Assembly: GCA_965644295.1 (NCBI GenBank)
Contig: CBFFRP010000354.1
Location: forward strand, 1-64,000
Direction of reading: 5' to 3'
DNA length: 64,000 bases
Source of the DNA: Paraphysomonas bandaiensis
Lineage: Eukaryota > Chrysophyceae
Part shown: in pieces, positions 55,045 through 64,000 of the stretch
How the letters are laid out: the number at the start of each line of letters is the position of its first letter
Position numbering within the stretch: the first letter of the stretch is position 1
Program-made: the position numbers and the translations under genes
The notes under the pieces: generated by a model
Told to the model about the DNA's origin: nothing
What the model saw: only the letters and a program-made list of their open reading frames with translations
Database searches by the model: none

Positions 55045-56921
55045 AGCTGTATCTCACTAATAATATATATATAGTGATCAACTAGCGATGTATTTAATTA
55101 AGTAATATAGATGAATAATATAGAAGACATAGAATGTGTTCTCATAGCATATTCTTATATATAATTAGAGTAATAGTTGATGAGATAGTGTTATGGGTGT
55201 ATGGTATATATATGGGTTTCATATGATGTCTATCACCCTCGATATACATATATATATATCTATGTACATTGTGACTGCATAGAGTTGGAGGGTACTGAAA
55301 GATACTAGTGGAATCTTTGGATCGTATGCGTTTTTGGTAAACTATAATGATGATGTACGATGACCCTTTGACCCATCTCTAGATCTCTGCCCAAAACACT
55401 AAACCCCGATTTCAAGAAAGCAGTCTCAGGAAAACCCTAGTTTATATAAATACCCCAGGATTTTATCCCATCATGTTTATCAGCAGTGCTTCGCCTGGTT
55501 GGATATTCGGATATCTGTCTGTGAGAAAGTTGATCCAGCAGAATATGTCGATCCAGCAAAAAAATCGACCTTTTCTCGTTATTTCTCTGAAATATATTCG
55601 TCAAAAAACAACATGCATCAATAAAGTCTGGATTTTTTTGCTGGATCGACATATTCTGCTGGATCGACTTCCACAGACAGCAGATATCTTCGTAGATATC
55701 TTGCATCTACAGTATGTTCCATGCAGAGTTCTGATATATTCACACACTATTATTATGCTCTGCAATACACCTAAACTTAGTACAGTCCTGATATTCTGTT
55801 CGAATATCTTATTCAAGCATACATAGAGGTATTCTCAGGATACATGGATCTCAAATTAGAAACCTTATCCTTGAGAGCTAGAAACTCCGCTAATTGTTTG
55901 ATGGCTCTAAGCGGGAGTCAGACACTTGACTATTAAGGTATCATGCATATTAAAGGACATAGCATTGATATTTTTGTTACAAGATCCTTTTCCCGATGAG
56001 CTGATACATTGCTTGTCATGGTTGCATGGTACTGACAACGTTATTATTATCATGGTTTACTTACTGTAATCGACAGAAAACCTTTAATCTAAAGGACATG
56101 TTATTAACGTCATGCTTCAGGCACGAATACATTAATTTAAAACCCAAGTACGTGCCTTACGTTCTTTATTCGAGATTGCGCTGATGCAGTGTGCTCTCCA
56201 TTCCAAAAGTTACAGCAACGTAGAGTCACTAATAAATGTAGTCAAAAATGCTAGATTTAGATATATCAGTGAAGTTATTCTTTTACGATGTAATTCATTA
56301 GCTTTCTTTGTTCCATAAAAAATGTTTACTTATTCATGTGGTGATGAACTTATGTTCTCTTTCATATTTTCCCCATTCACTGAAATAGCTTGTATAGACA
56401 CACATTAGTAACTGACTAGATTTCCTTGTTTTGAAATTAAATACACCTGTAACCGTGTTTGTTGCATCTATTGTACACTCTTAGCTTTCTTCAGCGAACA
56501 ATACACATGGAATAGCAGACCTCAACAAAAGAATATATAACATACACAATTTATATTATTACATTTTGACAAAGCTATACACTCCTAACTTAAAACTCTT
56601 CTTCACGCGCGAAATATATATGAAAAACTTAGCCCCGTTAAGGAAATTGTGCACGAAATGGACAAACAAAAAATAGTGCAATTGCAAAATAACACTCTAG
56701 CTACAGTGAGTGATATTAGGCAACACACATTTCTCCTTATTGTCCCGTGCTGAGACTTCCTCTCAATTCCTATGCATAAAAAACTCAGTACTCTAAATTG
56801 CAACCTTAGAACTCGAATATGCTAGATATATAGAGTGCGATGGCACTAGCTGCCATCGACCTGATAACTCAAATGATGGTTCCACGTGGAACTGAAAATG
56901 TACGCCGTTGACGGCAGGAAA
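55045..56921. other. 1.9-kb intergenic region with a large inverted repeat
   Basis: Tandem minus-strand genes on both sides; no gene seen. Holds the 40-bp inverted repeat at 55527-55670. From 55700 to 56921 the sequence is AT-rich with only short, featureless frames (for example 56603-56803). Confidence 0.5.
55515..55680. repeat. Snap-back inverted repeat, 40-bp arms
   Basis: Left arm 55527-55566 and right arm 55631-55670 are complementary over 40 bp with one mismatch, around a 64-nt spacer. Each arm holds two GATCCAGCA motifs separated by GAATATGTC. Outside them CTGTCTGTG (55515-55523) and CACAGACAG (55672-55680) continue the stem after a small bulge. The transcript of either strand would form a long hairpin. 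Confidence 0.9.
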
Positions 56922-58430
56922 CTAGAGAATCATTGCGGTACTCGAGGAGTCTAGGACGTCACTTGATGCCTCAAGCTCTCGCTTGAAATCTCTTTCTTTA
57001 TCCAAAACACACTCCACGTCACTTTCTTGAACAAGCTCCATTGTATCTATTCCGTCTTCGGGGTCAACTCCGAATCCCTCCACCTCGCACTGGTCTTCCC
57101 GCCACCGGAGCACTGCGCCTGCTAACGCTCTGTCCTCCTCAACACCGTACGGCACTTCACGAGTCCTCGCCAACTCCTCCCGGGCAGCAACAGGCAGAAA
57201 CGATGTATTGAAAAAAGCCCACTGACAGGAAAGGTCAATATAGTTAAGTTCTGGACAACCTCCCTGGGTGAGGAGGAAAGCAAACGCGGCCACATGTTCA
57301 TCCTCAACTTCTGTGCAATCGCGCAAGGTCAGCTCACGCAGCCGAGGCCAGCGAGAAGGAATATCTACTAGAAACAGTCCATGTAGGCTCTCGTTATCTG
57401 AGAAATCTGCTTCCCGCACCTCCGGCAAGTGAAGCACGGCCTGCACACCCTCCTCGTCTATTGTGTAATGTCTGAAACATACACTTTTGAGACGAGGACA
57501 ACCCTTCGCTAAACTCCTGCCAACATCAGGCTGAAGCAAAGGATGCTCAAACACCCCTTCCCGATTGAATGATAGAACGTTAACGTAGCTAAAGCTAATC
57601 TTTTCAAGAAGGGGGCACGAGGCGGCAACGGATCCCACTAATGCGTTGACATCCACGTTGTGAGAGACAGTAACACAGCGCAGTTGCGGGCAGAGTGACA
57701 CCATACTCTGTACAGTACAATCGGTAGCCCAAGAAACCCGGTCCAGATTGAGAGAGCGTAATTGGGACAAATATGGTCCCAATGCCTCCGCATTTTGACA
57801 GTTGAAGCAACGAGAATTATCAGCCGCAGAGCTTAGACAAGACAGAGTTGTTTGGTGGCGGGCATGTCCCATTCTGGAAGCACAGCAAACACGGCACAAA
57901 TCGTCCCCAGCACATTCACATATATCCTCGTTCATTTCTGTATATCTAATAACGGACAAACTTGATAGCGGCTGTATCACCGGTGATGTCCGACGAACCA
58001 ATCTGCAGAGAGTGTGAAGATCTACGTTCTCAGCATTTTGAAGGGTCACTGAAGTCCACAAAACGCTGTACATACTAATTCGTTTGTGTTCTTTGCATGT
58101 TGCTCCAAAGTTTTCTATATCTCTGGGCTCCAGAAAGGATAGAGTATAGACAATAGTATTCGTGCATAACTGGTTGAAGTATGAAACTGCCCCTGTAGAC
58201 CCTGTAGAGTGAGTTATATCAGAGGATCCACGTGGTCTTACACGTCTATCACATCGTGTATGTGTATTAGAATAACGATCTGTTTTAGTATTGAGATGTG
58301 TTGTTTGTGTGCAATCTGAGGGATGTCTCCGCTTTAATGTTTTAGTGACTTTAGTAATATCACGGGCTATAATATTATCATTAATGACCATTTCAGGTCG
58401 AGTTAATGGTATCTTTGATATAATTTCCAT
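56922..58430 (-). CDS. F-box-like and leucine-rich repeat protein
   Basis: Single exon, 502 residues. Residues 1-80 are basic and probably disordered. Residues 85-125 read TNTIVYTLSFLEPRDIENFG followed by ATCKEHKRIS and VLWTSVTLQ. This is the F-box pattern, which binds SKP1 in SCF ubiquitin ligases. An insert with clustered Cys residues (CECAGDDLCRVCCASR) follows. Leucine-rich repeats of the Cys-containing type come next: LSQLRSLNLDRVSWATD, CPQLRCVTVSHNVDV, CPLLEKISFSYV, CPRLKSVCFRHYTID, WPRLRELTLRDCTEVED and CPELNYIDLSCQ. The C-terminus is acidic. A substrate receptor for ubiquitination is the likely role; the substrate is unknown. Confidence 0.82.
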   Translation of the reverse strand: MEIISKIPLTRPEMVINDNIIARDITKVTKTLKRRHPSDCTQTTHLNTKTDRYSNTHTRCDRRVRPRGSSDITHSTGSTGAVSYFNQLCTNTIVYTLSFLEPRDIENFGATCKEHKRISMYSVLWTSVTLQNAENVDLHTLCRLVRRTSPVIQPLSSLSVIRYTEMNEDICECAGDDLCRVCCASRMGHARHQTTLSCLSSAADNSRCFNCQNAEALGPYLSQLRSLNLDRVSWATDCTVQSMVSLCPQLRCVTVSHNVDVNALVGSVAASCPLLEKISFSYVNVLSFNREGVFEHPLLQPDVGRSLAKGCPRLKSVCFRHYTIDEEGVQAVLHLPEVREADFSDNESLHGLFLVDIPSRWPRLRELTLRDCTEVEDEHVAAFAFLLTQGGCPELNYIDLSCQWAFFNTSFLPVAAREELARTREVPYGVEEDRALAGAVLRWREDQCEVEGFGVDPEDGIDTMELVQESDVECVLDKERDFKRELEASSDVLDSSSTAMIL

Positions 58431-59259
58431 TTATGTCATTGTTATATATGTATATATGGGATCATGTCTGCATATTATATGAGAGTAGTGTGATACTCTT
58501 GTGGCTGAGTTAACGTGCACAACCTCATAGTCTTAGAGTACATCTAGTCGAGTTTCGGTTTGAATGAATAAAAAGCCAATAGAACCACACAACTAGAAAG
58601 AACATGCTAGATCCAAACATATTAATAAGATCTTCTTTGAAAGGTTTTTATTGGTTACAGAAGAGGGAGTTGAGGAACATCTTTCCCATTGCACCATTCA
58701 TACTTAAGCTGTACGGGTGTACCGGTGAGCTGGCGACTAGTGGTAGACCGTGCAGAAGAATAACATAGAAGTTCCATGTACAAAATATGGAATGTTCCGA
58801 AAATACGAAAATACAAAATCCTACACAGGGTATACACTACTGTATAAACAAGGGTGTATTGTCGTTTTTTTTGTTTCGGGGTCACAAAACCATTACTTTT
58901 TAATATTTTATGGGATTTCTATCAAATAAAGTTACAAGTTACAAGTTACAAGATTAAAATCCCGTATATCTACATGTATATAGTATCTTTATACGTATCG
59001 GCAGTCAGCATCTTATTTTTCGGAAATATATTGAAGCAAAATAAATCTATATATCTGCAATATAACTACGGCTGGAATACAGATAATTGTTGTCTCAATA
59101 TTAGAGGCATCTTTGAAGGATGCCGATACGTATTAACCACCTCCACTCTTTGCATATATATATATATTAAGATCTATATACTCATAGACAATGAGCTTCC
59201 ATAACCATCAAGATAATGAATCAAATCAATGGTATCATAAATTAAAACAACATTAAATA
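58431..59259. promoter_or_regulatory. Shared divergent interval (F-box-LRR / two-pore channel) with nested hairpins
   Basis: 829 bp between opposed starts. ATACGTATCGGCA at 58991-59003 is the exact complement of 59121-59133. The right arm overlaps a second hairpin, GGCATC at 59106-59111 with GATGCC at 59119-59124. The two stems are mutually exclusive. AAGTTACAAGTTACAAG forms a short direct repeat near 58930. Confidence 0.55.
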
Positions 59260-62200
59260 ATGACAACATTAAATATTGATTCATCATTACAATTAAAACA
59301 AACTGAATGGGTTGAATTATTATACTATGATGAATTCATAGTAAACAAACCACCATTAATACATTTAAATCATAGTAATATACTTTCACTTGCTTCATTA
59401 TGGTTTATGGATGGTGTGATTGGTCGCTCTATTTGTTATCCACAAAATAAAATTGAATTTTTATGTTATCAATTTATTACATCCAACTTTTTTTTAAATA
59501 TATATGCTGCTTTGTGTATTTTACAAATGACGTTTCCATTTCTTCATGAACCTTATTGTCCGTGGTCGTCAGCTCAACATGGTAATGGTGTACCGTATTC
59601 ACAATATTTGCAGTACTCTACAGCATCAATAGACATGCTCTGTGTGATGTATTTCACACTTGATTTAGTGGCTACGATATATGTCTTACGTAGAGATAGA
59701 AAAATGTTCAGGAGTGATATTTGGCTACTGGTTCGCCTGCTCTGCTGTATTTTGCTGTTTATGGAGAGCATTCTCAGGGTGACTGCATTTTATCCGTTCG
59801 ACTTCGCTCGCAGCGTAGTTCCCATCATTCTCATATCACGAAGAAAAAGTCTAAGGCTTATCATGTTGGGAGTGTTTCGTGCCACCCGAAAATGTATACC
59901 ACTTTTCCTTTTTCTTTTTACACTACTTTTTATATGGAGTTATATGGGCTATCTTATTTTTAATAACGTTGATACAAATGGCCAAGATCACTTTTCCTCT
60001 CTGCTGAAATCTTTGCGTACTTGTGTGATGTGTTTTACAGCGGCTGGGTACCCTGTTTTTGCATTGGATCCGTATTTTAAAGTAAACCCTATCTCTTCTC
60101 TTTTTTTTGTAAGTCTGGTGGCTGTCTCATGTATTTTGACTGCCCCTATTATAATATCTGTGGGGAACAGAGAATATCGCTCATATGCTGATGAAGTATT
60201 TCGTCATCAACTGCGCAATAGGAAAGAGGCAATTGTAGCAGTGCACCAAGTGCTTTCTGATATATCTGGTATCGCTGATAGCAGGAAAGGAATAGACCGG
60301 TTAGTAAGTCGTGAGACGTGGCTCTCATTCTGTTACCAGCTGAAGACGAAGTTCAAAATAAACTCTCAGTTGATAGACATGATGTTCGATACGGAGGCAC
60401 TCCCCGCTGGGAAGGATGAAGTAGGCGTCGACTGTGCAGGTGTATTTCGCCTTTGCGCCTTGTTAGACTCGAGATTTAATCTGGACTCTCGTGCTCTGGG
60501 TGGTGGAGAATTGGCAATGTCTGACGATGAGAAGGGAAATGATGGAATCGAGGAGGAACGGGTCAGTATGTGGGCACGTTGGAGTTTTGCAGATGAAAAC
60601 TTTCGGCTTTCTACAATTTCCAACAATCCCAGAAACTCATCATCTCCCCAAGGGATAGAAATGGGTCAGGTAGGAGTGAAGAATCCTATTCACATAGATG
60701 GCTCTAGCAGCAAAACCCTCACCTTCCGGAGACCAGAATCTCGGAGTAAAGGCGAACCTCGACCTTGGCATATGTGGGCGTGCCACCGTATACTACTTTT
60801 GGCAGAATATATATACCTTCTGATATATGTGTACGCAGTCAAATCTAGATCCATAATTAAATCTATCGTTTCATTCAACGTGCCGCTTACGAACCTATTC
60901 TGCTGTGAGTATTCTGTGAATGCCCTGAATGCTTGTGCCAGTATCTGCAGAGTAGTCTTAGCTATCCAACTCTTCATGATATGTAACGTAGAAAGACACC
61001 AAGGATGGTATGTATTGGGGTGGGGGTTGCAACTATTTTTTTGTATTGAAGTGTTCTTCCGGTGCTGTGCGGAGGGACTGAGGAAGTATATCAGCCGCAC
61101 GTATGCGCTCACGATTGCTGTTAACTTGGCGAGTCTGACCCTGATGATTTTGATATCTCGCATAAAGGACGATGAGAAGAGGCTAGTCAGCGCACCATTT
61201 ATAGCCCTCATCATTGTGCAATGTAGCAGATTCTTTACGCTCTTTGGGGGTATAAGCGAGACGTCGAAGATAGTTGCAGTGGCCCCGCTGTTTCTCAGAG
61301 TCTGTCTCATTATTTTTTGTACAATATATTTTTTCGCCGTCTTTGCGTACAATCGTTTTTGTAACATACTTCGACCTGAAGAAGCGCAAGGTAATATAAA
61401 ATTAGTTAGCGCTTTTCGTGTGACAATACGTATTATATCAGGCAATGACGATGTGGCTCCTAATTGGATTCAATACGAGGATCAACTCAACTTTGATACT
61501 TTTCCCAAGTCGCTGTATACATTGTTTGAAATAGCAACTTTCGGAGATTGGACTGTTGTTCAGGTTGCCGAAAAGGTGGATCCGATATCCTCTTATCTCT
61601 TCTTTTACACGTATCGACTGCTAATGACCCTCGTTTTTCTTCCAATTTTGAGCTCTTTCATTATTCAGACCTTCGTTTCTCGAAGGGAAACGATTGAGAA
61701 GACGAAAACAACCGAAAACGCAAGGGATCATGTAGAGACAGATGCCTCAGTGATATCTTCCGATGATAGAACGCCAAAGTGTGAGTCGGAGAATGCAACC
61801 AACAGGAAACCCGAAGATGGGATAAACACGCCGTCTGAAACACTTCCTTCAGTCACCCGTCTTCAATTGCAACGTGATAAATCTGCAATGAGTTCCCTCT
61901 TTGGTGACATAGATACGTCAAATGTTGAAGATCAGACAAACAATGAGGTAATTGATGTTATTCGTCATTCACAGCATGGGAATCGTACTGTAGACGATAA
62001 TGGTTTGCAAATGCGTTGCAAGTATGCTGCCGATACTGTTCATGCAGCAGTTGACTGTAGTAGCGAAGGAACACATAATTCACGTCGCCGAAATTGTAGT
62101 GATGATATAACTACCGCAAACTCTGTGCCAATATTAGACCAGAGTATCAGTGTGAGAGATATAGAAAAGCCCATTTCTTATTCTCATCGCAGACAGTCCA

Positions 62201-62676
62201 CCAGTGGTACACATAAAATTAATCCAGGTGTGCAGTCTCACCTGTTTTAGAGGAATATTTTATTTTTCTGTCAGGAAGACGACCTTCAAGACACCCGAAC
62301 AGGAGAGTATCTATAGGTGAGAAGAGTGGTCGTAGTCATGCGCTGTTTTATATATGTGCCAAACATTAGGTATAACTTCTGACCCCGTTGACTCTCAGAG
62401 TATGATATCCTTTTGGTCAGCCTCTGGCACAGGTATTTTTCACTTTTGTATATGCCAAACTTACAATAACACCTTTCAGAACGGCTGATGTCCGACATGT
62501 CCAACAAATACGGAGACGATGCCGCAACATATGCTACGGTTATGCAATTGCAGTTAAACGAGGCGAACAGACTCCTTGTAGAGGAAAGAGAGCGCAATGA
62601 AGCGCTGGCAAAGAACTTGAAAGAACTGAAAAAAGAACTAGAAGTATTAACACGAAACTTATCGTTAACAGATTGA
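59260..62676 (+). CDS. Two-domain voltage-gated cation channel (two-pore-channel-like)
   Basis: Main exon 59260-62227, plus proposed exons 62275-62316 and 62480-62676, give about 1,068 residues. Without splicing the frame stops at 62250 (996 residues). Two six-helix repeats are visible. Repeat I has an S4-like VVPIILISRRKSLRLIMLGV followed by FRATRK, and a pore loop near residue 250 (LLKSLRTCVMCFTAAGYPVF). Repeat II has its pore at FDTFPKSLYTLFEIATFGDW, a closely TPC/voltage-gated-channel-like filter helix. About 190 cytosolic residues link the repeats, as in two-pore channels of vacuoles and endolysosomes. The spliced form adds a coiled coil (MQLQLNEANRLLVEERERNE and on). Arg content in the second S4 is low. 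Ion selectivity cannot be deduced. Confidence 0.82.
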
Positions 62677-62990
62677 CTATTTATCTAAGATTGCTAAGCT
62701 CTAAGATTATGGTTTATGTATATGCAATAAACCAAGTAGAGTAACTTTCATATGCTGTGAGTTGCTGGTGCATAGTAGTGCCTCAGGGTGAAGTATTTTT
62801 GTTGTAGCCATTAATACCTCTTTAAATGAATAAATTCTTGTTAAAATTTCTTTAACGCTTTCGAGACACTACTACATAGTTGAGGCATAAAAAGAAAAGT
62901 AACCAGATCCATCATATTAGCATAATATTTTAGATTACAATTGTTCATACAGAGTACGGCACACACACATCAAAGACTTCAAATATATTA
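62677..62990. other. Short convergent 3'-3' interval
   Basis: 314 bp between stop codons of the channel gene and the right-edge gene; TATGCAATAAACC at about 62720 may provide a polyadenylation signal for the plus-strand gene. Confidence 0.45.
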
Positions 62991-64000
62991 TCATTTAAAT
63001 TTACCAACTGTTAATATGGATTTCAGTTTCGACCAACTCGGCCGTCTTCCATTCTGCGATCCATGTCGATTTCTCTTTCCCCGCGCCTTCGCATTTCGAC
63101 CTTCTGCTTTAATATCCACTTCATTTTCCCGTTGATTGTCATCAGCAAGTGGTTCTGATGAATTACCAGGACCATCAGAATTCGTTGTAACCCCACGCAC
63201 TTCACACTCGTGACCATCACCTGTACAATGAAATAAAATTGTTAACACAGTTCACAGCAATTCGAAAATAATTATTTACTAAAAGTAGTAGCATCACATA
63301 ACCAGATGTATGAGGAAGGAACCTGTTTCAGAGTTATTGTCTATTCCGTATCGCGAATCCATTGACCTAAAATTATCAGGATAGTTCTGATCCGACAGTT
63401 GCTCATCTGTCTCATGATTTCGGCCATTTGCTCCTGATGAAACCATGTTATTCCACTCTACTGTACCGCCAGAGTCGCTCCGCGTACGCACATTGCTGTC
63501 TTCGCGGTTTCTGTCATACTGCTCACGCAGTTTAATGATGCATTCGCAGTCCCTATACACATGATTTTACTAGTTATCATGACTGCTATGTACGGGTCAT
63601 ATATCTATCCCGGCTACTGCCATATTAACAATGCCACGGCTACCTGTAGTCATCCTCTGACTGTGGTTCAGCGCCAGGGGGGTACAGACCTAGGGGGCAT
63701 AGCCAGGAGCTATCTCCAAGCAGCTCATTATAGTGATATGGATACCTATGAGGATTATATATATTACAACAACACGAGATGTGCCTAAGCACCAGTTTCA
63801 TTCCCAATATTACGCTAGCACACTGATACGTAGCAGTATACAGACACCTACCCGTCTTCAGTGGTATACACCACCCACGACTGTCGGACCCTATCCTGCA
63901 TCTCGTGGTCTGATAAATCACTAAGCTGAGAGTCGGCTCTCTGAAGACGAGAGTCATTTTTCTGGCCTACATTTTCTTTAGCAGTAACGCCACCAAAAGT
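62991..64000 (-). CDS. C-terminal part of an unknown protein (runs off right edge)
   Basis: Three exons fit in frame: 64000-63852 (open at the window edge), 63552-63323 and 63220-62991, adding about 202 residues before the stop. Junctions are GACGG|GTAGGT ... TATAG|GGAC and ACAG|GTTCC ... TACAG|GTGATG. The 299-nt intron is long for this genome and could hide another exon. The visible part is hydrophilic: SRLQRADSQLSDLSDHEMQD, then WVVYTTEDGDCECIIKLREQ, a Ser/Asn-rich stretch, and a basic end (KARGKRNRHGSQNGRRPSW). WVVYTTEDG could be the last strand of a folded domain. Family not recognised. Confidence 0.6.

Noticed and set aside
60690-61445. 251-codon minus-strand frame opposite the channel gene
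   Set aside because: Antisense shadow; the plus strand has the conserved channel domains.
1-64000. tRNA, rRNA, CRISPR array or bacterial insertion sequence
   Set aside because: No cloverleaf with a GGTTCGAATCC-type B box, no rRNA core sequence and no regularly spaced palindromic repeats with unique spacers were found by eye; a tRNA or Rfam scan would settle it.

Overview
This is a nuclear segment from an AT-rich, intron-bearing microbial eukaryote (protist or alga). The evidence is spliceosomal introns mostly of 44-64 nt with GT-AG ends, no bacterial operons or Shine-Dalgarno spacing, and a strictly eukaryotic gene set: U2AF35, a complex I B18/NDUFB7 subunit, a Bin3 capping methyltransferase, a SET-MYND protein, an anoctamin, extended-synaptotagmin modules, a class III cyclase of the soluble type, a two-pore channel and a TKL receptor kinase. 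The gene set fits a stramenopile-like or other free-living protist, but I cannot name the lineage from sequence alone.

Layout. 1-4.3 kb is repeat-rich: a 234-bp tandem array, then a 23-bp minisatellite interrupted by a 5'-truncated retroelement with a 15-bp target duplication. 4.3-5.2 kb carries copy A of a dispersed element. 5.7-18.1 kb holds an acyl-CoA oxidase-like flavoenzyme, a HINT3-like HIT protein, a SMYD-like SET-MYND protein, a sulfotransferase and a small cysteine-rich membrane protein. 18.7-31.5 kb holds a GDP-fucose O-fucosyltransferase-like protein, a giant Pmp-repeat/EGF/TM/kinase receptor and a Bin3-type methyltransferase. 32-41 kb holds a sulfotransferase-like membrane protein, a myosin-head relic, a pseudo-receiver protein, NDUFB7, U2AF35 and a TPR protein. 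43.3-62.7 kb holds a TMEM16-SMP-C2 fusion, a LysM-TLDc protein, a soluble-type adenylyl cyclase, an F-box-like/LRR protein and a two-pore-like cation channel. A partial gene runs off the right edge.

Architecture. Every plus-strand gene is head-to-head with a minus-strand gene, with roughly 0.5-0.9 kb between start codons. The dispersed repeats lie almost entirely in convergent (tail-to-tail) intervals, not in the shared promoter gaps.

Most notable object. Minus-strand exons from 47864 to 43258 splice in frame into one protein of about 1,417 residues. It carries a TMEM16/anoctamin (scramblase/channel family) membrane domain, then a second membrane hairpin, an SMP lipid-transfer domain and two C2 domains as in extended synaptotagmins. 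A lipid scramblase fused to a membrane-contact-site lipid transfer module would be a self-contained lipid-transport machine; I know of no described protein with this architecture. All exon boundaries were derived by eye from GT-AG sites and frame continuity and need transcript support.
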